Positions 1 through 8,089 of a stretch of 64,000 nt of DNA are shown piece by piece. Source of the stretch: an uncultured Gammaproteobacteria bacterium (GTDB lineage: Bacteria; Pseudomonadota; Gammaproteobacteria; Pseudomonadales; Pseudohongiellaceae); the NCBI GenBank assembly GCA_913048385.1, contig CAJWVZ010000009.1, forward strand, positions 1 through 64,000, in the 5' to 3' direction. Below the pieces are notes generated by a model, which did not search any database, was not told where the DNA came from, and worked only from the letters and a program-made list of their open reading frames with translations. Numbering within the stretch: the first letter of the stretch is position 1; every line of letters starts with the position of its first letter. The translations under genes and the position numbers were made by a program.

Positions 1-2
1 CC

Positions 3-1034
3 AATACAAATATTATTGATATAAAGGGGAGGGCCTTCGCTATAGTCGAGGCAGGAGGGTTCCCCGTTGAATTAGATGAAAGACTTAATATGGTAAGACA
101 TAACCCTTTCGATAATACATTGCACGGGTCTTATTCGGCCCACCCACATGTGGATCCTGTGAACGGTGAAAGACATGCGATCTGCTATGACAGTGCGTCA
201 CAGGAGCGAGTGTGGCATGTTGTAGTTGACCACAATGCACAGGTCGTTCGAAGAGAGCCCATAGCAGTAAAAAATGGACCCTCTATTCATGATTGCGCCA
301 TTACTGAGAACTATGTTTTGGTCTTCGACTTGCCTGTAACCTTCTCAATGAAGTCTGTCTTGGCAGGACATCGCTTTCCTTACAAATGGAATGAGGAGCA
401 CCGTGCACGGGTAGGTCTGTGCCCACGACAGGGGAGCGGAGATGATACGATTTGGTGCGACGTTGACCCTTGTTATGTATTTCATCCAGCCAACGCCTAT
501 GAAAAATCTGATGGAACCGTAATCGTTGACGTAATCGCACATGAAACTATGTTTGCGGAGAGTGCCATTGGTCCAGATTCTAAACGATCTCGTTTAGAGC
601 GCTGGACAATCAACGCATCAGAGAAGAGTGTAAAGCGCGAAATTCTTCATGACCATAATCAGGAGTTTCCGCGCGTGAATGAAGCCTTTACTGGAAGGTC
701 GCACCGATATGTATATTCGATCGCTCTGTCGATGGACGCTGATGACGAGATACTTAACCATCCGGCGACTGAGCTGTTCAAGTATGATACTGAGAATCGC
801 TCAGTTCAGGTTCGTGATTTCGGCAAGGATTGCCATCCGGGCGAATTTGTCTTTGTGCCAAGTGGGAATGGTGATAGTGAGGATGATGGGTGGCTGATGG
901 GTTTTGTTGTTGATGGGAAAAACCGGACGACTGAGCTGATGATTTTAAGTGCTAAGGATATCAGAGGTCCCGCTCAAGCAAGCATCCACATCCCCCATGC
1001 CGTGCCCAGTGGCTTCCACGGGAATTGGGTGTAA
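3..1034 (+). CDS. Carotenoid oxygenase family protein, C-terminal part (5' end outside window)
   Basis: The reading frame is open from the first bases of the window, so the gene begins upstream. The visible part (about 343 residues) is the C-terminal two thirds of a carotenoid/retinal-pigment-epithelium-type dioxygenase, a seven-bladed propeller with a non-haem iron held by four histidines. Candidate ligands are visible in SAHPHVDP, SIHDCAIT, FHPANAYE and in the final GFHGNWV, which is the normal end of the family. Such enzymes cleave carotenoid or stilbene double bonds. The substrate cannot be told. The next gene starts 7 bp downstream, so co-transcription with the kynurenine genes is possible. 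Confidence 0.85.
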   Translation, partial: NTNIIDIKGRAFAIVEAGGFPVELDERLNMVRHNPFDNTLHGSYSAHPHVDPVNGERHAICYDSASQERVWHVVVDHNAQVVRREPIAVKNGPSIHDCAITENYVLVFDLPVTFSMKSVLAGHRFPYKWNEEHRARVGLCPRQGSGDDTIWCDVDPCYVFHPANAYEKSDGTVIVDVIAHETMFAESAIGPDSKRSRLERWTINASEKSVKREILHDHNQEFPRVNEAFTGRSHRYVYSIALSMDADDEILNHPATELFKYDTENRSVQVRDFGKDCHPGEFVFVPSGNGDSEDDGWLMGFVVDGKNRTTELMILSAKDIRGPAQASIHIPHAVPSGFHGNWV

Positions 1035-1040
1035 ATTCGG

Positions 1041-1904
1041 TTGAGGAAAATAAATCAGAAGTTTATTTATTTTTTTTTATCGGTTTTTGCTTTCATTATT
1101 AACGGAGGGAGCCTTGCAGCTGAGCGAATTTATGAAACGGTGGCTGGCGACGTTGAATTTAGCCAAGTATTAGCGTTGGACTGGCGTGAGAGCGATGAAA
1201 AAATTTTCTATGGCTCTGACTCGCTTCAATTTGGAGAGCTTTGGCTTCCCGATTCGGCATTGCCATCGAAAGGGTTGATTGTTTTCGTGCATGGCGGTTG
1301 CTGGCTCAATGAGTTTGATATAACTCATACGTACCCACTGAGTTCGGCACTGGCTGAAGCCGGTTATACGGTGTGGTCGCTTGAATATAGACGTGTTGGG
1401 GATGAGAACGGCGGTTGGCCTGGTACCTATGAGGATATACAAGCAGGACTGAGCCACATCGATGAACTCCGCAGATTTGGAGTGTCGATTGAGAATGTAG
1501 TTCTTATGGGCCACTCAGCAGGGGGGCATCTTGCTCTTTTAGCAGGGTCGTACAAAGATGAAGCGGTACTAGCATTGAATGCAGTAGTGGGTTTAGGGGC
1601 AATTACAAATTTAGTTTCTTATGCGGATGGAAATAACAGTTGTGAGATTGCAACACCGATGTTCATCGGCGGCAGTTATGCTGAGAAGACAAATGATTAC
1701 GCAAAAGCAAATCCCGTAAATTACGCGATGCATCCGCAAACATTTTTGTTGCATGGTGAACTAGACTCAATAGTTCCTATCGAACAGTCTTCGGTCAAAG
1801 GGGCCACCGTAAAGATTTTGCCGCAAACAAATCATTTTGACTGGATTCATCCGGGTTCAGCTGCATTTCGAACAGTCTTAACTCTACTACAGGAACTGCT
1901 CTGA
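1041..1904 (+). CDS. Exported alpha/beta hydrolase, probable N-formylkynurenine formamidase
   Basis: 287 residues with a TTG start. The N-terminus is a hydrophobic signal-like segment ending near SLAAE. The fold shows HGGCW (oxyanion loop), nucleophile elbow GHSAGG with Ser near residue 159, an acid in HGELDS and a late His in QTNHFDW. HGGxW-type hydrolases include kynurenine formamidase, and kynureninase follows after 1 bp, so formylkynurenine hydrolysis is the natural guess. The signal-like N-terminus is odd for that cytoplasmic job: either a later start is used or the enzyme is periplasmic. A general carboxylesterase is the alternative. Confidence 0.7.
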   Translation: MRKINQKFIYFFLSVFAFIINGGSLAAERIYETVAGDVEFSQVLALDWRESDEKIFYGSDSLQFGELWLPDSALPSKGLIVFVHGGCWLNEFDITHTYPLSSALAEAGYTVWSLEYRRVGDENGGWPGTYEDIQAGLSHIDELRRFGVSIENVVLMGHSAGGHLALLAGSYKDEAVLALNAVVGLGAITNLVSYADGNNSCEIATPMFIGGSYAEKTNDYAKANPVNYAMHPQTFLLHGELDSIVPIEQSSVKGATVKILPQTNHFDWIHPGSAAFRTVLTLLQELL

Positions 1905-1905
1905 T

Positions 1906-3141
1906 TTGAAATCTCTTGATACAGCGGCCCTGGATCATGCCGACAAGTTGGCGCACAAGTTGGCAGATTTCGATTTGCCAGAGGGCTGTATCTACCTCAA
2001 TGGTAATTCGCTGGGTCCTCCAACCAGGCACGTTAAAGAAGAAGTGCAAGGTATCCTTAGCCAGCAGTGGGGTAAGGATCTGGTATCGAGTTGGAATAAT
2101 CACGGGTGGATAGATCTTCCGGTTACAGTGGGTGAAAAAATAGCTCACCTCGTCGGTGCTGGACCTGGTCAAGTCATTTGCTGCGACTCTGTTTCGATAA
2201 ATTTATTTAAAATTTTGAGTTCGTGTTTGTCCCTTAGCGGAAACCGTCCCGTCATACTTTCAGAACTTAACAATTTCCCGACCGACCTCTATGTTGCTCA
2301 AGGAATTGAACGTCTTATCGGCTCTGAGCTATGTCAATTACGGTTGGTGGATGCTGAAGATATAGTGTCCTCCATAACCGATGATGTAGGCGTCTTGCTT
2401 CTATCACATGTAAATTTTCGCGATGGCGGAATGCTTGATATGAAATTAATTACCGATCAAGCTCATAATAGAGGAGCTTTAGTTGTTTGGGACCTTGCGC
2501 ACAGCGCAGGCGTGCTTCCAATCTTGTTAGATGAGTGCGGAGTAGATTTTGCAGTCGGTTGTGGCTATAAATACCTAAATGGTGGTCCAGGCGCTCCGTC
2601 TTTTCTTTACGTTAATCAAAAGCTGCAGGGACAATTTACACAGCCGTTACAGGGCTGGATGGGTCACGCATCTCCTTTTGATTTTGATTCAAGTTATAGA
2701 GCGGCAAGCGGGGTCTCGCAATTTCTATGCGGAACACCTCCTATTTTATCTCTCGGTGCGTTAGACGCTGCCCTAGATATTTTTGCTGATGTAAACATTG
2801 ACGACCTTGCTAAAAAAGCCGGTCTTCTTCGAGATACATTTCTAGCCTTGCTAGAGTCTGACAAAAGTCTCGTGACTTTGAAGTTAGAATCCCCGAGAGG
2901 AAGTATTGATCGCGGTGCACAATTATCTTTTTCTCACCCGAAGGCATACGAGATTTGTCGTGCCTTACATGAGGATGGAGTAATCGCTGATTTTCGGAGT
3001 CCGAACTTAATAAGGTTCGGATTTTCACCATTATTTTTGAGCTTTGCTGCGATTAGCGACGCAGTTGGCAAGCTCTCTAATATAATGCGTGATGAAATTT
3101 TTGATCGGCCAGAATTTAATGTAAGGCAAAAAGTTACCTAA
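1906..3141 (+). CDS. kynU: Kynureninase
   Basis: 411 residues, TTG start directly after the stop of the hydrolase. It is a PLP aminotransferase-fold enzyme that splits kynurenine to anthranilate and alanine. Diagnostic segments are the N-terminal YLNGNSLGPPTR, the PLP-phosphate region, DLAHSAG with the ring-contacting Asp, and CGYKYLNGGPG carrying the Schiff-base Lys near residue 223. Length is normal for bacterial KynU. With the upstream hydrolase it forms a two-step unit of the tryptophan-kynurenine route. Tryptophan 2,3-dioxygenase is not in the window and may lie upstream of it. Confidence 0.93.
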   Translation: MKSLDTAALDHADKLAHKLADFDLPEGCIYLNGNSLGPPTRHVKEEVQGILSQQWGKDLVSSWNNHGWIDLPVTVGEKIAHLVGAGPGQVICCDSVSINLFKILSSCLSLSGNRPVILSELNNFPTDLYVAQGIERLIGSELCQLRLVDAEDIVSSITDDVGVLLLSHVNFRDGGMLDMKLITDQAHNRGALVVWDLAHSAGVLPILLDECGVDFAVGCGYKYLNGGPGAPSFLYVNQKLQGQFTQPLQGWMGHASPFDFDSSYRAASGVSQFLCGTPPILSLGALDAALDIFADVNIDDLAKKAGLLRDTFLALLESDKSLVTLKLESPRGSIDRGAQLSFSHPKAYEICRALHEDGVIADFRSPNLIRFGFSPLFLSFAAISDAVGKLSNIMRDEIFDRPEFNVRQKVT

Positions 3142-3180
3142 ATCTCGTTCATATTGTACCTTACGAAACGAGGTTTTAAT
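3141..3180 (+). terminator. Probable terminator after kynU
   Basis: A stem AATCTCGTT / AACGAGGTT (one U-G pair) with a 17-base loop starts at the kynU stop and is followed by TTTAATTTTC. The loop is long and the T-run interrupted, so it is only moderately convincing. Confidence 0.45.
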
Positions 3181-3295
3181 TTTCTCTTGATGGATTCGAT
3201 TGTGCGCTCCGAGGAAATATTGGCTTAGAATGACGGCAATGAGTAGGTCAATGATGCTCGGGCTGAAACCGTGTAATGTGATGAAGAGGTGAGAT

Positions 3296-4237
3296 ATGAA
3301 AATATATCAGTTGATTGGATTTTTGCTTGCCAGCATGTCTATTTGCAGTGCCGGCGCAGCTGAAAGTGACTGGCTAAACAAGGCAGTGCATAATTTTGGC
3401 GCCCCTATAAATACGATGTGGGCCGAGGGCGAGTTGTCTTTTGCTGATGACGGGACGATGGTTTATTGCAGTGCACGAGAGGATTTAGCGGTGGCTAAAG
3501 GGGATCCTAAGGATCTCTATATAGCTAGATTTAACGAGGTTACCGGGAGTTGGGATACGCCGATTAACATGGGGATCCCAGTTAATGCGCCGCCAGAGAT
3601 CAGTGTTGATCCTTTAAGAAGGGGCGATGATAGGGAGCCATGGATAACTGGGGACGGAAATACTATTTACTTTAAATCAGATCGACTGGCGACGACAGTT
3701 CCTCGTAATAACAACGATTTGTTTGTCACTCATAAGGTAAACGGAGAGTGGACCAAGCCTGAGGTCGTAGGGTTTCCGATCAGTACGGACGAGGGCGACG
3801 AGCACTGTCCGGCGATCTTGCAGGATGGAAAGACCTTGTGTTTTGCTTCTCGTCGTGACGGAGGTTTTGGGGGTTCAGATATCTATTGTTCTGAACCCGA
3901 TAGCGACGGCAATTGGCTTGAGCCTGTCAATCAGGGGCCTACCATTAATACCGCAGCTGAGGAATTTCATTTTTCTCAAGACAAAGATGGAATGGTCTAC
4001 TTCACTTCAAACAGACCAGGTGGCTTTGGTGGGATGGATTTATGGGGTGCAATGCAGACCTCTAAAAATCAGTGGGGTCCAGCGAGGAATTTAGGATCAC
4101 AAGTAAATACTGCCGGTTCCGATATGTGCCCAGCACTTCCTCCGGGTTCTGATACGTTTACCTGGTTTTCTAGTCGGTCAGACAACAGTTTCGGTAATAT
4201 TGATATATTTTGGACGAAGATGGTTAATGTGCGCTGA
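3296..4237 (+). CDS. Exported PD40/WD40-like beta-propeller protein
   Basis: 313 residues with a clear Shine-Dalgarno (GAGGTG) before the ATG and a signal peptide cleaved around SAGAAES. The body has PD40-type blades as in TolB and peptidoglycan-associated proteins: SRRDGGFGGSDIY, TSNRPGGFGGMDLW and SSRSDNSFGNIDIF are three related blade ends. No catalytic domain or OmpA domain is attached. It stands alone between kynU and a convergent quinoprotein gene. The function is unknown; a periplasmic binding or scaffold role is only a guess. Confidence 0.75.
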   Translation: MKIYQLIGFLLASMSICSAGAAESDWLNKAVHNFGAPINTMWAEGELSFADDGTMVYCSAREDLAVAKGDPKDLYIARFNEVTGSWDTPINMGIPVNAPPEISVDPLRRGDDREPWITGDGNTIYFKSDRLATTVPRNNNDLFVTHKVNGEWTKPEVVGFPISTDEGDEHCPAILQDGKTLCFASRRDGGFGGSDIYCSEPDSDGNWLEPVNQGPTINTAAEEFHFSQDKDGMVYFTSNRPGGFGGMDLWGAMQTSKNQWGPARNLGSQVNTAGSDMCPALPPGSDTFTWFSSRSDNSFGNIDIFWTKMVNVR

Positions 4238-4318
4238 GAATTGCAGCTCTTACTAGGGCAAGCCTTAGAGAAGCCAAGAGCTTTCCAAAACTAAAACCTA
4301 CCCTAAGAAAGTTGATTT

Positions 4319-6256
4319 CTATGGTAATGCCAGAGCTATAAGCTCAGCTGGTGTTGCGCCACCGCCAATAAACATTGCGACATATTGAACTCCCTCATGT
4401 TCGTATGTGAAAGGTAGTCCGGTTTGGTTGCTTGGGAGGCCTATCTCTGCCAGGATCTCACCGGTTTGTTTATCTACGGCCCTGAAGATTGGACTGGCTC
4501 CCGCAGCACCGGTGCCTTCGCCTACAAACAGCAAAGTTTTTGTGAGCAAGACTCCTGCGCGGGTCGGAACACCGGTTCGCGGTATATCTATTCCTTGCAA
4601 TAAGGGATGATTAGTTATTCGATCTGGGGTATCTGCATTTGCGATGTGCCAAAGATGGTCGCCGGAATTCATATCGATGGCAGTGATGCGGCCGTATGGA
4701 GGTTTTACAATATCTAGGCCTTGTACTCTCGGAGCTCTCACACCAAAGCTTTGACTAAAATCGATATCAGAGTCTGGATTCTTTGCCAACGAAAGCACCT
4801 GTACTTGCGTCCTAGACGGCACGTAAAGAATTCCCGTCTCGGGATCAAGAGCGGAGCTTTCCCAGTTTGAACCGCCAGTGGAAGAAGGTAGGCTCAGAAG
4901 CCCACGAGTTCCGTCTGACGATTCTGCAAGTGATGGTGGTGTGAAAAATTCAGGGCTTAAGCGAAAGCCCTTGATAGCCTCCAAGGCGAGCGCTCGAACT
5001 TTAGGTGTCCAGTCTATTAAATCTTCTTCGCTAAAGCCTTGGCGATCAAACGGTGCTGGTTTGGTTGGAAAAGGCTGTGTGGGTGAGTACCACTCACCGG
5101 GCACGTCTCCGGCTGGTACCGGCTGCTCTACGATTGGCCAAATTGGTTCGCCCGTGAGCCTATCGAATGTGTAGACCCAAGCTTGTTTAGTTACCGACAT
5201 AACGACCTTGCGGCCGTTTGGTAAGTCTGCAACGATTGGAGGCGACGGGACATCCCAATCCCAGATATCATGATGGATGAACTGTTGATGCCATTGTCGT
5301 TCCCCGGTTTGAATGTCTAAAACCACTAAGCCACTAGAAAATAAATTATCACCATGTCGGTCTCCACCATAGTAGTCTCCTGTAGGATCCTCGACTGGTA
5401 AGTAGACATGTCCTAATTCTGGATCGCCTGACATGGGTGCCCAAACGCCAGAATTGCCTGTAATGTCATTGCCAGTTAGCCAAGATTCGTAACCGACCTC
5501 GCCAAACTCGGGAATGGTATGAAAGGTCCAGAGTAATTCGCCAGTCCGAACATCGAAACCTCTGATATCGCCTTTTGTATTGAACTTTGATCGCGGCCGT
5601 CCACCAGTGCGATGGGCTGCCCCAATCACGATAACGTCATTCATTACAAAAGGCGGAGCAGAAATACCAATATCAGGATAGGGGTACCTTGGGTCGTCAG
5701 CATTCCGTAAGCCTAAATATAGGTCTACGATGCCGTTATCGCCAAAACTTGGGTCTGGAATGCCTGTTTCCGCGTCTAGTGAGATCAATTGGTATCCTGG
5801 AGATACGTCGATCACCCTTGAAACATCGCCATCGCGCCAAAAGGCAACGCCTCGTCCAGGACCTTTCCTTGGTGCTTGATCAAAGCGATCTCCCTCTTCA
5901 TAACGCCATAGCCATAGAACTTGCCCCGTCGACGCATCAATAGCTGCCACGTTTCGCGTGCTAGCAATGTTGGCATAGAGAATGCCGTCAACTTCAATCG
6001 GTGTTGATGGATTATTAAAGTCCGTTGACGGACCGAAATTTTCAGTTGAAAAACGCCATGCAATTTCCAAATTAGCTACATTCTCTGCATTAATTTGATC
6101 GAGAGGGGAATATCGTTGTCCTGCCATATTAGATGTATAGACCGGCCAGTCTCCGTCGTATACACTTCTCCCCGGTTGGCTCAAAGCTGTGGACGCGAAG
6201 GCCATTAAAGCAAGAATTAGTGTAGTTGCAGAAAACTTATTTTTTTTTATTTTCAC
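4319..6256 (-). CDS. PQQ-dependent dehydrogenase (soluble quinoprotein, glucose/alcohol dehydrogenase type)
   Basis: I place the start at the GTG at 6256, preceded by AGGAG 8 bases upstream. This gives 645 residues beginning with a proper signal peptide that ends at ALSQ. A longer ATG version (from 6385) would bury the signal in a 43-residue extension. It is an eight-bladed PQQ propeller: WPVYTSNMAGQRYSPLDQI at the start, FIHHDIWDWDVPSPP in the middle and WESSALDPETGILYVPS later. There is no vicinal Cys-Cys pair and no cytochrome domain, so electrons must go to a separate acceptor. The substrate is unknown. The space between Shine-Dalgarno and GTG is AACAACAA, a possible Hfq/Crc target (see findings). 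Confidence 0.87.
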   Translation of the reverse strand: MKIKKNKFSATTLILALMAFASTALSQPGRSVYDGDWPVYTSNMAGQRYSPLDQINAENVANLEIAWRFSTENFGPSTDFNNPSTPIEVDGILYANIASTRNVAAIDASTGQVLWLWRYEEGDRFDQAPRKGPGRGVAFWRDGDVSRVIDVSPGYQLISLDAETGIPDPSFGDNGIVDLYLGLRNADDPRYPYPDIGISAPPFVMNDVIVIGAAHRTGGRPRSKFNTKGDIRGFDVRTGELLWTFHTIPEFGEVGYESWLTGNDITGNSGVWAPMSGDPELGHVYLPVEDPTGDYYGGDRHGDNLFSSGLVVLDIQTGERQWHQQFIHHDIWDWDVPSPPIVADLPNGRKVVMSVTKQAWVYTFDRLTGEPIWPIVEQPVPAGDVPGEWYSPTQPFPTKPAPFDRQGFSEEDLIDWTPKVRALALEAIKGFRLSPEFFTPPSLAESSDGTRGLLSLPSSTGGSNWESSALDPETGILYVPSRTQVQVLSLAKNPDSDIDFSQSFGVRAPRVQGLDIVKPPYGRITAIDMNSGDHLWHIANADTPDRITNHPLLQGIDIPRTGVPTRAGVLLTKTLLFVGEGTGAAGASPIFRAVDKQTGEILAEIGLPSNQTGLPFTYEHEGVQYVAMFIGGGATPAELIALALP

Positions 6257-6264
6257 TTGTTGTT
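6257..6264 (-). promoter_or_regulatory. AANAANAA (catabolite activity-type) motif in the quinoprotein leader
   Basis: On the minus strand, AACAACAA fills the gap between the AGGAG Shine-Dalgarno and the GTG start of the quinoprotein gene. The first codons are also A-rich and give a second match, AATAAAAA. In Pseudomonas such motifs at ribosome-binding sites are bound by Hfq with Crc. Because the window carries cbrAB and a CrcZ-like RNA locus, this is a reasonable but unproven target. A-rich leaders are common, so a chance match is possible. Confidence 0.4.
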
Positions 6265-6521
6265 CTCCTGAGTTAAGAGGCACCAGTGGTGCGATTAAAC
6301 TCGCCTTTCCATCACAAATATGACGATTTAATTTGGAAAGAGTCTGTCGGTAACCATTGGAAATTGCAAGTAGGCGAACGAACATATTTTACTAGTTAAG
6401 CGCAGGCATTAATTCCAGCTAAGTGTTGATGCCAGAGTATGTTTAGAATATGTGGCCATTTGCTGAGAGGGCCCATTAACATAATTACGTTGATGATTCG
6501 GGGCATAAGAAGGAAAAGTAG

Positions 6522-8081
6522 ATGAGTTTGGAATTTATTAGCAGTGATGATCAGTTGTACCGACCTGTTCTGGCTTACGATTGGCTTGAATATCAGAGCG
6601 ATGTTAATCCTGAAAATATTGCAATTGTGGATCTCGATTCTGGAAAGAGCTTTTCGTACAAAGAGTTTAATGAGCGCGCCACTAAACTTGCAAATTATTT
6701 TCGTAATGATCTGAAGATAAAGAAATCTGACAGGGTCGCTATTCTAGCGAAAAATGGGAACGAGTATCTAGAGCTCTATTATGCTTGCAATAAACTTGGT
6801 GCAATTTCGGTATTGCTTAATTGGAGGTTAACGACAAGCGAGTTAGAATTTATTGTAAATGACTCTGAACCAAGTCTCATCGTTTATGACGAAGAGTTCA
6901 GTGAGCAGGTCGTTGAGCTCATTGATCTTTGCTCGATCAACGACGAATTGCGAATTAATCGAGGTGCGGCTGATAATCCTTTTGAAGCCGTGTTAGCAAA
7001 GTCTTCTCCAACTCCTTTACATGCTTCCGGCAGTCCTCTAAGGCTGATAGATGTCCAAACAATCATGTACACTTCCGGAACGACCGGTAAACCAAAAGGC
7101 GCAATGATTACTCATAACATGACTTTCTTTAACGCAGTGAACTCTGGTGTTCCTAATGGTTTATCTACAGAAAGTGCCAATCTAGTTATCTTACCCCTTT
7201 TTCATACGGCAGGTCTTAATTGTTACATGAACCCAGCAGTTCATGCGGGTGCGACAAACGTTATTATACGAGATTTCGATCCCGAAGACTGTTTGAAAAA
7301 AATTACAGATCCAGATTTGGGAATAAGTCATTTCTTAGCTGTTCCGGCGGTCTACTTATTTATGTCTCAATGCTCATATTTTGATAAGGCTTCTTTTGAT
7401 CATGTAAGGCACGCGGCAGTCGGTGGAGCCCCAATTCCGCTCGCTACACTATTGACGTGGCAGGGAAAAGGACTTCCTCTAAAGCAAGGTTTCGGTATGA
7501 CTGAGACAGCCCCCTCATGCTTGTCTTTACCGAGTCATAAAACGATAGAAAAAGTGGGGTCAGTAGGCTTGCCGCTCCTGCACTGTGAAGTTCGTATTGT
7601 CGACGAGCACGGCGGAGACGTGGCTCAAGGAGAAATTGGTGAGTTATGGGTGAGGGGGCCAAATGTTTGTCCCGGTTACTGGAATCGACCAGATGCAAAT
7701 CAGAGCTCGTTTACTGATGATTGGTTTCATACAGGTGATGCGGCAAGGCAAGACGATGATGGGTATTTCTTTATCGTAGATCGGAGGAAGGATATGTACA
7801 TCTCAGGTGGCGAAAACGTTTATCCAGCCGAAGTTGAGTCAGTCATCCATGAGCTTGCTGGAGTGGGTGAGGCCGCTGTGATTGGTGTTCCGGACGAGAA
7901 ATGGGGAGAGGTTGGTAAAATATTTCTTGTTTTGAAGCCAGATTCCGCTTTGTCTGCTGGCGAGGTTCTTGATCATTGCGCGGATAAGTTGGCTACGTTT
8001 AAAGTGCCGAAAAGCGTCGAGTTAATCGAGGTTCTTCCCCGAAACGCAAGCGGTAAAATTTTAAAAAGAGAGCTTGCTTAA
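6522..8081 (+). CDS. AMP-dependent acyl-CoA synthetase (FadD-like)
   Basis: 519 residues, ATG with AAGGAAA upstream. It belongs to the ANL superfamily of enzymes that adenylate a carboxylic acid and transfer it to CoA. Visible motifs are the P-loop YTSGTTGKPKG near residue 181, FGMTETAP (A5), WFHTGDAARQDDDGYFFIVDR (A7/A8 hinge) and the C-terminal catalytic Lys in NASGKILKREL. The length fits medium/long-chain or aromatic acid CoA ligases, and substrate cannot be read from sequence. It is flanked by a quinoprotein and a TAXI TRAP transporter, suggesting activation of acids made or taken up by them. Confidence 0.88.
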   Translation: MSLEFISSDDQLYRPVLAYDWLEYQSDVNPENIAIVDLDSGKSFSYKEFNERATKLANYFRNDLKIKKSDRVAILAKNGNEYLELYYACNKLGAISVLLNWRLTTSELEFIVNDSEPSLIVYDEEFSEQVVELIDLCSINDELRINRGAADNPFEAVLAKSSPTPLHASGSPLRLIDVQTIMYTSGTTGKPKGAMITHNMTFFNAVNSGVPNGLSTESANLVILPLFHTAGLNCYMNPAVHAGATNVIIRDFDPEDCLKKITDPDLGISHFLAVPAVYLFMSQCSYFDKASFDHVRHAAVGGAPIPLATLLTWQGKGLPLKQGFGMTETAPSCLSLPSHKTIEKVGSVGLPLLHCEVRIVDEHGGDVAQGEIGELWVRGPNVCPGYWNRPDANQSSFTDDWFHTGDAARQDDDGYFFIVDRRKDMYISGGENVYPAEVESVIHELAGVGEAAVIGVPDEKWGEVGKIFLVLKPDSALSAGEVLDHCADKLATFKVPKSVELIEVLPRNASGKILKRELA

Positions 8082-8089
8082 TTTAGATT

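Noticed and set aside
4245-4282. AGCTCTT / AAGAGCT inverted repeat between convergent genes
   Set aside because: Long loop and no T-run on either side; a weak two-way terminator is possible but not supported.
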